Assembly (NCBI RefSeq): GCF_001279525.1
Contig: NZ_LGDY01000047.1
Coordinates: 1-64,000, forward strand
Length of the DNA stretch: 64,000 bases
Source of the DNA: Nocardia sp. NRRL S-836
GTDB lineage: Bacteria; Actinomycetota; Actinomycetes; Mycobacteriales; Pseudonocardiaceae
Reading direction: 5' to 3'
The translations under genes and the position numbers were made by a program. Numbering within the stretch: the first letter of the stretch is position 1; each line of letters opens with the position of its first letter. The notes under the pieces were generated by a model. That model saw only the letters and a program-made list of their open reading frames with translations, ran no database searches and was not told the DNA's origin. Shown one piece after another: positions 35,870 through 46,112 of this stretch.

Positions 35870-38614
35870 TCAGCTCCGAGCTCTGAGGACCGGAACGGAA
35901 CCTTCGACCACGTCGCGGAGCTGTGAGCGGGCGGTGATGCCCAGTTTGGGGAACACCCGGTAGAGGTGGGAGCCGACAGTGCGCGGTGAGAGGAAGAGTT
36001 TTTCTCCGATCTCACGATTCGTCAGGCCGTGGGCGGCGAGCTGGACGATCTGCTGCTGCTGAGGGCTGAGTTCGGTGAAGGCACTGGGCACTGCGCTGTC
36101 GGTGGCCTCGATGCCGGCGGCTCGCAGTTCTGCCTTCGTCCGCTCGATCCATGGCCGCGCGCCGAGTCGTCGGAAGGTCTCGAGTGCCGCGGTCAGCAGC
36201 GGGCGGGCCTCGGCGATGCGTCGTTGCCTCCTGAGCCATTCGCCGTAGTCCAGCCGTGTCTGTGCGCGCTCGAACGGCCACTGCTCGCCTGCATCGTCCG
36301 CCAGGGCGGCTTGGAAGTACGGTTCCGCATGCTCCGGTTCGGCGAGCAGTGCGCGGCCTCGGTCGAGCAGTGCGGTGATCCGTGTCGAAGTGCCGGTGCC
36401 CAGGCTCCGCGCTGATCGCTCCAGCAGTTCGGCGGCGTCCTCCTGCATTCCGCGACGGACGGCCGCGGCGGCGAGTTCGGCCAGGACGGTGTAGGAGACG
36501 TGGTAGTGGACGGGTTCGCCGTCGTCGGTGAAAGCGGAGCGGAACTGAATGTAGGCGGTGGCGTAGTCACCCTCGGCCACGGCCGCCAGGCCAAGGGCAC
36601 GGTACGCGAAGACCGCGACGGAGCGGCTTTCCAGCGGGTCGACGAGAACCAGTGCCTGCTCGGCGCGGTGACGCGCGTCGGTCGGTTCGCCGAGCAGTGC
36701 GAGCGCCGTCGCGTCGAGCGCGTGGGCACACGCCTCGGCGTGGTCCAGCCCGGCCGTTAGGGCCACCGTCGAGATCTCGGCGGCCGCTGCGCGCGCCTCG
36801 GCCCACCGTCCTTGTTCCAGATAGGTCCAGCCGACGGCGGATCTCAGACCGTCCGGCAGCGAGCCACCGGCCTGCCACCGGTCGGACGCCTCGTCGAACG
36901 TCCTGGCGGCCAGGGAGGTCTGGTCCAGGAGCCAGGCCACGATCGCGAGCGCGGTCAGAGAGCCGGCGTCGCCCTCGGCCTCGGCGATGAGCGCGGGCAG
37001 CGCCGGGGCGACGGAGGCCCTCGCGCCGTGGGGATCGGAGACGACCAAGACCCAGGCGTGCAGGGTGCCTGTGGGGTCGGGCATGGCGGAGAGCAGGTTC
37101 TCGATCTGCTGTCGCTGGGACTCCTCGCCCGAGTAGTAGCGGACCACCGCGGCGGCGGCGAGTGCGTCCAGCGCGCGGGCCGAACGGGCGGCAGCCGCCT
37201 CGTACACGATTCGCGTGAGCAGGGCGAAGGCAGCCGCATGGGGCCGACGCAGGGCCATCAGCCGGCCGGCGGCCAGCGAGGCACTGGTGATCAGTGCCGG
37301 GTCATCACTGCGTTCTTGGACCTCGGCTACCAGACGTTCGACCCAGCCGAGCTGACCGGTGAAGACGGCCATGACGGCGGCCTCGGCCAGCAGCCGCGCC
37401 TGATCCGCCCGGAGGGGGCTCAGCTGTGCAGCGCGCTCCAGAGCGGCGGCGGCAGCCGCATGGCCGCCCCGCCGCCGCGCACGGTCGGCTGTCTCCTGCA
37501 GTGCGGCTGACACGACCTCGTCGGGACGCGTGGTCGCGGCGGCGAGGTGCCAGGCACGGCGGTCGGGCTCCTCACTGAGCAGTTCCGCGAGAGCGAGATG
37601 TGCTTGCCTGCGTTCCTCGAACGAGGCCGCGTGGTAGACGGCCGAACGGATGAGCGGGTGGCGGAAGGAGATTCGGAAGCCGTCCAACCGTACGAGACCG
37701 GCCCGCTGCGCGAGGTCCCAAGCCTTGTCGTCGACGTCAGGAAGGCCCTGCGATGCCGCGGGCCCGTCGGCTGCATCGGCGGCCGCGAGCAACAACAGGG
37801 AACGGCGAGTCGCTTCCGGAAGGAACTCCGCGTGCTCCGCGAAGGTCCGCTCCAGCCTGTCGGTGACCGGTAGCGGGCGCTCCACGCCATTGCCATCGAG
37901 CCGCCGGGCTGCGGTGGCACGGGCGAGTTCCACCAGAGCTAACGGATTTCCGGCAGCCTCCTGCAGGATGCGCACACGGGTCCGGCCGGTGGGTGGTGTC
38001 GGCTGCCGGTTGAGCAGCCGGTTCGCCGCCGAAGCGTTCAGGGGACCGACCTCCAGCCGCTGGTAGCCCTTGTCGAAGCCGGGCAACGCAGCCGCCGCGC
38101 GCACTCCCACCAGGAGCGTGACGGCTTCACTGTCCAGGCGCCGAGCCACGAAGGACAGCACGTCCAGCGATGCGCGATCGATCCACTGGGCGTCGTCGAC
38201 CACCACGAGCAGCGGCGCTGGTTCGGCCAGGTCCGAGAGCAAGGTGAGAACGGCCAGACCGACGAGCATGGCGTCGGGGGCTTCGGTGCATTCGTCCAGC
38301 CCGAGAACAGCCCGGAGCGCGGAGCGCTGCCGCGGCGGCAGGCCGGCCAAGTCGCCGAGCACCGGGCGGAGCATCTGATGAAGACCTGCGTGTACGAGGT
38401 GCGCCTCAGACTCGCTGCCAATTGCCTGCAGCACCCGTCCGTCCTCGCGCCGCACGTGGTCGGCGACGAAGTCGAGCAATGCGCTCTTGCCGATCCCGGG
38501 ATCGCCCGTCAGGATCAGGACCTCGCTGCGAAAACGGTCAGCGGCAACCCGCCGCATGATTTCCGCGATCTCGGTTTCCCTGCCCACCATCGGCAGTTCA
38601 AGGTCGAACGTCAT
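35870..38614 (-). CDS. large LuxR-family ATPase regulator (LAL type)
   Basis: 914 residues. N-terminal AAA/STAND ATPase with Walker A at residues 37-44 (GDPGIGKS) and Walker B LLVVVDDAQWID at ~135, a long helical TPR-like middle region, and a C-terminal LuxR HTH (LSPQQQQIVQLAAHGLTNRE, IGEKLFLSPRTVGSHLYRVF). These large ATP-binding regulators often activate adjacent catabolic or biosynthetic genes. ATG 38614 follows AAGGGAACCAAGG. It is divergent from the MBL-FUSC-MBL-esterase-RidA genes that begin at ~39.0 kb and is their most likely regulator (inference from position). Confidence 0.88.
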   Translation of the reverse strand: MTFDLELPMVGRETEIAEIMRRVAADRFRSEVLILTGDPGIGKSALLDFVADHVRREDGRVLQAIGSESEAHLVHAGLHQMLRPVLGDLAGLPPRQRSALRAVLGLDECTEAPDAMLVGLAVLTLLSDLAEPAPLLVVVDDAQWIDRASLDVLSFVARRLDSEAVTLLVGVRAAAALPGFDKGYQRLEVGPLNASAANRLLNRQPTPPTGRTRVRILQEAAGNPLALVELARATAARRLDGNGVERPLPVTDRLERTFAEHAEFLPEATRRSLLLLAAADAADGPAASQGLPDVDDKAWDLAQRAGLVRLDGFRISFRHPLIRSAVYHAASFEERRQAHLALAELLSEEPDRRAWHLAAATTRPDEVVSAALQETADRARRRGGHAAAAAALERAAQLSPLRADQARLLAEAAVMAVFTGQLGWVERLVAEVQERSDDPALITSASLAAGRLMALRRPHAAAFALLTRIVYEAAAARSARALDALAAAAVVRYYSGEESQRQQIENLLSAMPDPTGTLHAWVLVVSDPHGARASVAPALPALIAEAEGDAGSLTALAIVAWLLDQTSLAARTFDEASDRWQAGGSLPDGLRSAVGWTYLEQGRWAEARAAAAEISTVALTAGLDHAEACAHALDATALALLGEPTDARHRAEQALVLVDPLESRSVAVFAYRALGLAAVAEGDYATAYIQFRSAFTDDGEPVHYHVSYTVLAELAAAAVRRGMQEDAAELLERSARSLGTGTSTRITALLDRGRALLAEPEHAEPYFQAALADDAGEQWPFERAQTRLDYGEWLRRQRRIAEARPLLTAALETFRRLGARPWIERTKAELRAAGIEATDSAVPSAFTELSPQQQQIVQLAAHGLTNREIGEKLFLSPRTVGSHLYRVFPKLGITARSQLRDVVEGSVPVLRARS

Positions 38615-39002
38615 GCCTTGGTTCCCTTGAGTCCTTCCACCACTTTCCACGGTTGCTCCAGGAATTGAGACTGATCGCATACTAGCCTGGCACCGCTCAG
38701 GTCCCGTCTGTGCAGCCGGGGTGCCGTGGGCAGCGGGCAACGAGCGGTTGACCGCACATCTTCACCTGAGCGCCTGGCTGCCCGGAACCGCGAAGCGATC
38801 GACCGTCGAATCACTTGTAATCGCCGTCACACGGTAACGGCTTCAACGGCATCCCGCTCAGTCGAGTGACTGATACCGGTCGGTGCTTGCAATGCGGATG
38901 CTGGTGGGTGTGCGCCGCAGCAATTCAGAAGCGGCCCACCACCTTCCAGCCTCGCCTGATCGCAAGCGAGGGCGTACTGAGTGGTTCCACCGGAGTACGA
39001 AA

Positions 39003-39978
39003 ATGAACAGCGCAAATCCTTCACGTTCTTTGAGCCGCCGCGGCTTCGTCGGAGTGGCGGCGGGCATTGGCGCGGGTCGCGAGACCGAGAGCCGGACACG
39101 CGTCGAGACCATCCGGCTGGGCAAGGTCATCGTCACTAGGGTTGTGGAGTTCAGCGGACCCGTCGGTCTGACGTCCCGCCAGTTCTTCCCCGGCAGCCCG
39201 GAAGAGCTGTGGGACGAGAACGAGCACTGGCTGAGCCCAGGTTTCTGGAAGCCGAGCACCGACATGGTCAACTCTGCTCTGCAGCCCTGGGTCCTGCGCA
39301 GCGAGGGCAGGACGATCCTGATCGACACCGGTGCCGGAAACGACAAGTTCCGTCCGTACGCCAGGCAGTGGCAGTACATGGACACGGACTTCCTACGCCG
39401 TCTGTCCCGCGCGGGAGTCAACCCCAGGACGCCGACGTGGCCGTCAACACCCACTTGCGCAACGACCACGTCGGCTGGAACACCCGGCGTGAGCACCGCG
39501 ACTGGGTACTCACCTTCCCCAAGGCCACCTACCTGATCCCGAAGAGGGAATTCGGCCCCTGGAACCCCGAGGGGCCTGTGCGGCCGAAGTACTGGCAGGG
39601 CAACCAGAACGTCTGGGAGGACAGCGTGCTCCCGGTGCATCAGGCAGGCCTGGTGACGTTGTGGGAGAACTCCTACGTCCTCGACTCCAGCCTGAAGCTC
39701 GACCTCGCCGCCGGACGCACTCCCGGCTCGTCGGTGATCCGGCTGGAATCGGGAAACGACAGAGCGGTGTTCATCGGCGACCCGCTCCACACCGCACTCC
39801 AGCTCGAACACCCCGAGTTCAACAGGCACTCGCGACCCGTCGCCGTTAGCTGGAGTGGGCCACTGACCACAACGCCCTCGTCCTGCCCGCGCATCTTCCC
39901 GGCCACGGTGCTGCCGTGATGGAGCGCAGCGGCAGCTACTTCGAGATCAAGAATTGGGCGGGTTTCAGCCGCCGCTGA
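39003..39978 (+). pseudogene. Tat-exported MBL-fold hydrolase, frameshifted copy
   Basis: Begins with a twin-arginine-like signal (SLSRRGFVGVAAGIGAG), then a metallo-beta-lactamase-fold protein very similar to the one at 42850-43764 (FSGPVGLTSRQFFPGSPEEL, WVLRSEGRTILIDTGAGNDK). The frame breaks near 39422, continues in another frame (NTHLRNDHVGWNT, FPKATYLIPKREFG, GNQNVWEDSVLPVHQAGLV, LESGNDRAVFIGDPLH) and breaks again near 39835 before LPAHLPGHGAAVMERSGSYF to a stop at 39978. The metal motif reads HLRNDH instead of HLHIDH, so the second His is lost as well. Confidence 0.85.
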
Positions 39979-40086
39979 CCTCGACGGCACTCCGTTCGCG
40001 GCGGCGACGGAGGACAGGTCAGCGACCGCAGCCTCTCGGCCGGCGATTGCCCTGTCCGCTTGCGGAAAGACTGCATGGAGGCCGTC

Positions 40087-42216
40087 ATGGTGGCTGAGAA
40101 AGCGGCGTTGCTGTGGGACCGCTTCGCCGCAGCCGACCCCGGGCTGATGCGTCTGGCGTGCGCAATGCGCGCCGTCCTCGGCGCAGCCGTGTCCCTGATG
40201 ATCCTGGCCGCGTTGGAGCAGCCCGGGACGGCACTGCTGGTCACTGGGTTCACCGCGATGGTGACCTCGCTGGCCATCAGCGACCTGCACCCGCGCAACC
40301 AGCTCGTGACGCTGGGACTCGGGGCCCCGCTCTTCCTCGCGACCCTGATCACCGGAGCCGGGCTGGCACCGTACCCGGCAGCGGCCGGAAGCGTCTTTCT
40401 CCTGCTGATCTTCCTCGCCGTCAACGCCCGACGGTGCGGCGCCAGAGGACAGGGCCTGGGCATCTTCGGTTTCATGGGCTTCTTCCTGTCCCAGTTCATC
40501 GGGACCCGAGCGGTCCACCTGACGCAGATGGGTACGGCCGTCCTCGTCGCGTTCGGTGTCGTCGTGGCCGCTTGCTACTGCCTGGGATTCATGACGGGGT
40601 CGCGTGTCATCTCCCGGCTGCGGCGCGCCTTCTCCGCATGTCTACGCGACGTCATGCAGGACACGGCCGCCCTGCTGCTCACCGCCGAGCGGGACGCCAG
40701 CGCAGGAGTTCCGCCGTTGGAGCGCCGTCTGGACAGGCTGCACGTGGTCGTTCTCCTGATCGAAAACGTTATTCGCGAGCGCGCGGTCGAGGAGGCCACC
40801 GACGGACAGGTCCTGCGGCACATCGTTCGCGTGCAGGTGGCTGTGCAGCGGCTGACCGTACTCGCGGTCCGTGTGGCCCTTGCACCGCCGGACACCGGCG
40901 ATTTCGTGGAACCGGCCGCACGGCAACAACTCGCAGCGCAGATCCGCGCTATCGGTCATCAGCTCACCCCGGGAACCGGCACCGCACTTCGGCAACGGCA
41001 GCCGGAGCGGGAAGGCGCCCCGACGAGCCTGTCGGCCGCATCCACGCCCTTGCGCGACTGTCTCGAAGCAGCCGACGAACTGGCCGCGGTCGTACGCTTT
41101 CTCGATCCGCGCGTCAGCCACTCGGCGGTGACCGAGGCGGCACGGCACGAGACCGCGACTTCGCCCACAAGGTCGTTCAGCGTCAGTCGATACCGCGCGA
41201 TGACCCCAGCAGACCGCAAGCGAGGAACAAGCCGGCAGGCACTCCAGGTGACCACCGCCGCCGCGCTGTCCATTCCCGGCGGGCATCTGTTGTCTCCGGA
41301 CCACTGGTATTGGGCCGTCATGGCCACGTGGGTGGTGTTCGTCAACGCCGAGAGCACCGGCGAGGTCCTGCTGCAAAGCATGCGTCGATTGGCGGGCACA
41401 GTTCTCGGTGCGGTGTTCGGCTGCGGTTTAGCTGCCCTGGTCGAACCGTGCGAACCGCTGCTCATGGTGCTGCTGTTGATGTTCATGTTCGGGATGTTCT
41501 ACCTCCCGTCCGGCGCCTACTGGGCGGTGACGTTCTTCATCACCGGCGGGCTGAGCATGCTGCTCGCACTACTGCAGACATTTTCGGTGGAGGTGCTTGT
41601 CCTGCGTGTGCAGGAGACCGCGCTGGGAGTCTGCTGCGGTGTCCTTGTCACCGCGGTCGTGCTGCCCATCACGGTCCGCCGGGCCAGTGACGAGGAACTG
41701 ATCCACTTCCTGCTGGTGCTCAGACGCCTCCTGCACGCGACGAAACGAAGCGTGACCACCGACACCACGACAAGCCTCACACGCGCGGCCCACGATCTCG
41801 ACCAGGCGCTGCAGTCCTTCCGCAAAGCCTCTCTACCGCTCACCCACCCACTCAATCCGCGGCTCAGTCGTCGCAATCGCGCCCGCCACCTGCTGGCGCT
41901 GCTGGGAGTGGGTGCCTACCACGCACGGAGTCTGGCTGCCGTGGCCGGGCACCTCCCGCTGGGCAACGACACCGGGTACGCCACCCAGGTGACGGCGGCG
42001 GCCGACCGCGCTCAGAGGAAAGTGACACACCTGATCCACCTCGCCAGTCGTCGGCCGAGCACCACCTCCCCCTTAGCACGCCGCGAGGTCACCAGAGCAC
42101 TGGTCATGCTCTCCGGCGAACCGCGAATGCGCCGCGGCCGATCGTCGCCGCATCACCGCGTGTTGCTCCACATCGACCGTCTCGACAGGATCCTGATCGC
42201 GCTCGCACAGGATTAG
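40087..42216 (+). CDS. FUSC-family membrane protein (aromatic-acid/fusaric-acid exporter type)
   Basis: 709 residues. Two clusters of hydrophobic segments (~25-175 and ~400-530) separated and followed by long soluble helical regions, the arrangement of the FUSC/AaeB/YccS family. The second cluster carries the conserved HWYWAVMATWVVF and RRLAGTVLGAVFGCGLAAL motif region. Homologs export aromatic carboxylic acids or act as envelope permeases. ATG 40087 follows GGAGG at six bases; two upstream starts are possible. It lies between two MBL-fold genes, so it may belong to the same xenobiotic or acid-resistance unit. Confidence 0.82.
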   Translation: MVAEKAALLWDRFAAADPGLMRLACAMRAVLGAAVSLMILAALEQPGTALLVTGFTAMVTSLAISDLHPRNQLVTLGLGAPLFLATLITGAGLAPYPAAAGSVFLLLIFLAVNARRCGARGQGLGIFGFMGFFLSQFIGTRAVHLTQMGTAVLVAFGVVVAACYCLGFMTGSRVISRLRRAFSACLRDVMQDTAALLLTAERDASAGVPPLERRLDRLHVVVLLIENVIRERAVEEATDGQVLRHIVRVQVAVQRLTVLAVRVALAPPDTGDFVEPAARQQLAAQIRAIGHQLTPGTGTALRQRQPEREGAPTSLSAASTPLRDCLEAADELAAVVRFLDPRVSHSAVTEAARHETATSPTRSFSVSRYRAMTPADRKRGTSRQALQVTTAAALSIPGGHLLSPDHWYWAVMATWVVFVNAESTGEVLLQSMRRLAGTVLGAVFGCGLAALVEPCEPLLMVLLLMFMFGMFYLPSGAYWAVTFFITGGLSMLLALLQTFSVEVLVLRVQETALGVCCGVLVTAVVLPITVRRASDEELIHFLLVLRRLLHATKRSVTTDTTTSLTRAAHDLDQALQSFRKASLPLTHPLNPRLSRRNRARHLLALLGVGAYHARSLAAVAGHLPLGNDTGYATQVTAAADRAQRKVTHLIHLASRRPSTTSPLARREVTRALVMLSGEPRMRRGRSSPHHRVLLHIDRLDRILIALAQD

Positions 42217-42849
42217 GGACGCGGCCACACCGGCTGTCCACAACACCTTGGTCCCGTTGGCAGGCGACGAGGTCGACGCGCTGGACGACCCACCCGCGGA
42301 CTCTGCGACGCCGCTCTCGCTGACCACTGCGCTCACCCGTCGACCAAGACCTGCTCGACAGATCACGGAACGGGCGCCACCGCCTGGTGAGGCGTCGCTA
42401 CCGGCCCGTGGCGGATCAAAGGCCGTCCGCGAGCCTGCCCAGGGCTGGCCGCAGTAGCTGACACCGTCCGCGACCACCGGCTCCGCCGAAGCCGCTGTCC
42501 TCCCGCCCTTGCGTCGCCTTGCACCAGCGGCTACGAGTGCTGCGTTCAGATGCAGTCACGTGACTCATACCGCCGCACACCTAGGCGACGCACCATAGAT
42601 GGGCAAGGTCGTCCACGGAGCGGATACACACCGGGCGCCCCTGCATCCCGGTGAAGCCCACGGTCTGATGGCTGCGTCGGATGTGGACGGCCGGACCGCC
42701 CCAGGCCGATGAGGCCGCGGTCCAGTCACAGCGCACCGGTGCACTGTGCCTCTGCAGGGACGCCGCACCCGAGTCCGACATCAGCGGCTGCTCATTCGAG
42801 TCTCGCGCTTGCGGGCCGAACACGCGGAACCGACCGAACTGGAGAAATC
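42217..42849. other. ~0.6-kb intergenic stretch, no supported gene
   Basis: No recognisable domain on either strand between the FUSC gene and the second MBL-fold gene. It probably contains the promoter of the MBL-carboxylesterase-RidA operon. Confidence 0.5.
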
Positions 42850-43764
42850 GTGGACACCATCACTCTGGGCGATGTCACGCTGACCCGTGTCTGGGAGTAC
42901 TTCGGCCCTGTGGACATGACGCCCGAGACGTTCTTCCCGGAAAGCCCGGCGGAGGCGTGGGAAACGCACCGTTCCTGGCTGGTTCCGGACTTCGTGGACG
43001 CCGAGACCCGGATCGTCAACTCGGCCATCCAGACCTGGGTGCTGCGCAGCGAAGGCAAGACCATCCTCGTCGACACCGGCGTCGGCAACCACAAGGACCG
43101 CCCGTACGCGCCGGTGTGGAGCCGGCTGAACACCGACTTCCTGAGCAACCTGGCCCGCGCCGGGGTCCGTCCCGAAGACGTCGACATCGTGATCAACACG
43201 CACCTGCACATCGACCACGTCGGCTGGAACACTTACCTCGACGGCCGGAGCTGGGTGCCGACGTTTCCCAACGCCACCTATCTCATGCCGAAGGCGGACT
43301 TCGACTTCTGGAATCCCGCCAACGAGCACAAGCCGCTGCTCGGCCGCGGCAACCAGAACGTCTTCGAAGACAGCGTCGCCCCCGTGCACGAGGCCGGACT
43401 TGCGCAGCTCTGGGAGGACAGCCACCGCATCGACGGCAATCTGCGCCTCGACCTCGCCCCCGGCCACACTCCGGGCTCCTCGGTGCTGACGCTGGAGTCC
43501 GGGTCAGATCGAGCCGTCTTCGTCGGCGACATGCTGCACAACCCGGTCCAAATTCACGAGCCCGATGCCAACAGCTGCTTTTGCGAGGACCCCGTCGAAG
43601 CCCGCGCCACCCGTCGCAAGCTTCTGGGTTGGGCGGTCGACAACAACGCGCTGGTGATCCCTGCGCACCTGGGCGGTAACGGCGCCGCCGAAGTGGTCCG
43701 CGAAGGCGACAAGTTCGCCATCAAGGGCTGGGCGCCCTTCGCCCCGTACACCAAGCGGGCCTGA
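42850..43764 (+). CDS. MBL-fold metallohydrolase (lactonase-like)
   Basis: 304 residues. Metal-binding HLHIDH in VINTHLHIDHVGWNTYLDG, then PGHTPGSSVLTLESG (third His) and FVGDMLH (bridging Asp), with a C-terminal LVIPAHLGGNGAA (last His), a complete binuclear-zinc site as in AHL-lactonase/N-acyl-hydrolase-like members. No signal peptide, so cytoplasmic, unlike the broken paralog at 39003. GTG 42850 follows GGAGAA. Followed at 23 bp by the carboxylesterase gene and then a RidA gene, so probably one operon that opens a lactone, cleaves an ester and clears an imine product (inference). Confidence 0.87.
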   Translation: MDTITLGDVTLTRVWEYFGPVDMTPETFFPESPAEAWETHRSWLVPDFVDAETRIVNSAIQTWVLRSEGKTILVDTGVGNHKDRPYAPVWSRLNTDFLSNLARAGVRPEDVDIVINTHLHIDHVGWNTYLDGRSWVPTFPNATYLMPKADFDFWNPANEHKPLLGRGNQNVFEDSVAPVHEAGLAQLWEDSHRIDGNLRLDLAPGHTPGSSVLTLESGSDRAVFVGDMLHNPVQIHEPDANSCFCEDPVEARATRRKLLGWAVDNNALVIPAHLGGNGAAEVVREGDKFAIKGWAPFAPYTKRA

Positions 43765-43787
43765 AGGGCCTGCGGAAAGGCACCGCT

Positions 43788-45278
43788 GTGAACCACCACC
43801 CCGACCCCGTCGTGACCACCGATCAGGGAGCAGTCCGTGGTCTGCGCCAGGGCGACACCCTCACCTTCCTGAACATTCCCTACGCTGCCCCGCCCCGTGG
43901 TGCAGGCCGCTTCACGCCGCCGCAGCCGCACGAGCCGTGGGACGGCGTACGCGATGCCACTGTGCCAGGACCGAATGCGCCGCAGTCGAAGCGCAAGCTC
44001 GGCAACGTGGACATGACCCCCTACTTCGGGGCCGGTTGGAGCCGCGGCGAGGACTACCTCACTGTCAACGTCTTCACGCCCGCCGCCGCAGGTGGCAATC
44101 TGCCGGTCATGGTGTTCGTCCACGGCGGCGGGTTCGTCGCCGGGTCCACGCGGTCCAGCCTGTACGACGGCTCCGCGTTCGCTCGTGACGGCGTCGTCCT
44201 GGTCACCCTCAACTACCGGCTCGGCATCGCCGGGTTCCTCGACGTCGCCGGGGCACCCGCCAACCGCGGCCTGCTCGACGTCGTCGCCGCGCTGCGCTGG
44301 GTGCACCAGAACATCGCCGCGTTCGGTGGTGACGCCGACAACGTCACCCTCTTCGGCCAGTCGGCCGGGGCGACCATCGTCGGCGGCATCCTCGCCACCG
44401 ACGAGGCCGCCGGCCTGTTCCACCGAGCGATCGTCCAGAGCGGCAGCGGCCTGGGGGCGTTCACCACCGAGCAGGCCGCCCGCGTCACCAACGCTGCGGC
44501 AGAGGCCCTGGGCAGCGAGCCCCACATCGAGGCCTTCGCTGACATCTCCGACGAGCGCCTTGTCGAGGCCGCCTCCCAACTCGCGGGCATCAACCTGCGG
44601 ACCGCGACCCACCACGACCCGCTGATCGGACTCAGCCCCTTCAGCCTGGTCCTCGACACCCAGCCTGCCGAATCGGTCGCCGCCGGCCTGAGCGCCGACG
44701 TCGACCTGCTCGTCGGCACGAACACCGAAGAGGGCAATCTCTACCTGGTTCCCGTGGGCAAGTACGCCACTTCGACCGCGGCCGACGTCGACGAGGCGGC
44801 GGCGCGCTCACACTCGAACCCGGCGCTGCTCGTCGAGACCTACCGCACGTCCCGACCCGAGGCGTCCTTCGCCGAGCTGCGGTCCGCCATCATGGCTGAC
44901 GCCCTGTTCGGCGCCGGCAGCCGCGCTCTGACCGACGCTCACGCCGCGCACTCGGAGTCCGCCACCTACGCCTACGAGTTCGCATGGCGCTCCCACGCCC
45001 TGGACGGAGAGCTCGGCGCCACCCACGCGGTCGAGCTGCCCTTCGTCTTCGACCTCGCGCACCGACCCGAGCTCAACGGTCCCAACGCCCTGCTCGGACC
45101 CGACCGTGCCCCCGCAAACCTGGCCACACGCGTGCACGAAACCTGGATCCGGTTCGCCCGGACCGGCGACCCCGGCTGGGAGCAGTACGACACCGGGCGC
45201 CGGGCCACCATGCACATCGATGTCGAGTGGATCCAGATCGACGACCCCCGCTGCCAGGAACGCCGGGCGTGGAACTGA
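43788..45278 (+). CDS. type-B carboxylesterase
   Basis: 496 residues of the carboxylesterase type-B family. Oxyanion loop FVHGGGFVAGS, NYRLGIAGFLD, nucleophile elbow FGQSAGAT, acidic residue in GTNTEEGNLYL, and a C-terminal His in GATHAVELPFVF. Cytoplasmic serine esterase acting on carboxylic esters. GTG 43788 follows GAAAGGCACC. Middle gene of the MBL-esterase-RidA operon. Confidence 0.88.
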   Translation: MNHHPDPVVTTDQGAVRGLRQGDTLTFLNIPYAAPPRGAGRFTPPQPHEPWDGVRDATVPGPNAPQSKRKLGNVDMTPYFGAGWSRGEDYLTVNVFTPAAAGGNLPVMVFVHGGGFVAGSTRSSLYDGSAFARDGVVLVTLNYRLGIAGFLDVAGAPANRGLLDVVAALRWVHQNIAAFGGDADNVTLFGQSAGATIVGGILATDEAAGLFHRAIVQSGSGLGAFTTEQAARVTNAAAEALGSEPHIEAFADISDERLVEAASQLAGINLRTATHHDPLIGLSPFSLVLDTQPAESVAAGLSADVDLLVGTNTEEGNLYLVPVGKYATSTAADVDEAAARSHSNPALLVETYRTSRPEASFAELRSAIMADALFGAGSRALTDAHAAHSESATYAYEFAWRSHALDGELGATHAVELPFVFDLAHRPELNGPNALLGPDRAPANLATRVHETWIRFARTGDPGWEQYDTGRRATMHIDVEWIQIDDPRCQERRAWN

Positions 45279-45319
45279 CCCCACACATGCGTTTCGCCGC
45301 TCACCGCTCAAGGAAGACC

Positions 45320-45703
45320 ATGACCAGAACCGTCATCACCACCGGCAACGCACCCTCCCTGTCGGCCCCGCTGTCCCAGGCCATCCGCAAGGGACCCGTC
45401 CTCCAGGTCTTCGGGCAGCTCCCCTTCGACCCGGACACCGGCGAGGTCGTCGGCACCACGATCGCCGAACAGACCACACAGGTCCTGCGCAACATCACCG
45501 CTGTCCTCGAGGCGGCCGGCGCGGGTATGGAAGACGTCATCATGCTGCGCGTGTATCTAACCGATCCGACCCATCTGGCCGAGATGAATGAGGCGTACGC
45601 CGCGGCCGTCGGCGAGCCCTTTCCCGCACGCACCACCGTCTACATGCAACTCCCGCCAGGCCTGCTCGTCGAGATCGACGCCCTGGCAGTCCTGGACGCC
45701 TGA
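45320..45703 (+). CDS. RidA-family protein
   Basis: 127 residues, the usual RidA/YjgF/UK114 length. Motifs LQVFGQLPFDPDTGEVVG, EQTTQVLRNITAVLEAAGAG, MLRVYLTDPTHLAEMNEAYA and a C-terminal VEIDALAVLDA; the Arg of the R-x-Y motif that binds imine acids is present in LRVYL, and the PARTTV stretch follows. The family hydrolyses reactive enamine/imine intermediates. ATG 45320 follows AAGGAAG. Last gene of the operon with the MBL-fold hydrolase and carboxylesterase. Confidence 0.9.
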   Translation: MTRTVITTGNAPSLSAPLSQAIRKGPVLQVFGQLPFDPDTGEVVGTTIAEQTTQVLRNITAVLEAAGAGMEDVIMLRVYLTDPTHLAEMNEAYAAAVGEPFPARTTVYMQLPPGLLVEIDALAVLDA

Positions 45704-45751
45704 TCACCATGGGCCGGTCGTCTGACACAGGCGTGCGTCGCCTCCTCGAGG

Positions 45752-46095
45752 GTGGTGGCCTCGCCGAGGTCGTGGCCGGCGGCCGGCCGTCACTGGAGAT
45801 CACTGACTTGTCCGACACCGACGCGCGCAAGCTGGTCGGTGTGGTCGACGAGCAGGTGCTCGCCGAGGCGCGCGGCAACCCGCTGGCGTTGCAAGAGCTG
45901 CCGAAGGCGGGATTCGGGTGCCGGACTCGTCAGTCGTGCAACGGATTTCAGTCCAGGTTGGACGAATCTCCGGCCGGTCGCTGCTGATCCTAGCGAGCGC
46001 CGACGCCACCGATGATCCCGCTCTGCTGTGGGCGGGCCGCGAGCACGTGGTCACCGCTGAGCGCGCACATGCACGCCAGCCCGAACCACAGCAGC
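45752..46095 (+). pseudogene. fragment of a LuxR-family ATPase
   Basis: Plus-strand pieces in two frames: ITDLSDTDARKLVGVVDEQV then LAEARGNPLALQELPKAGFG, and after a frame change RISVQVGRISGRSLLILASA and DATDDPALLWAG. These match the post-ATPase region of large LuxR regulators (EARGNPLALLELP; LLLLAAADPTGDPALLW), as in the gene at 35870-38614, but not identically. The IS5 element at 46113 cuts it off. No start and a broken frame, so a relic. Confidence 0.65.
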
Positions 46096-46112
46096 AGCTT
46101 CGTAGAACGAGG

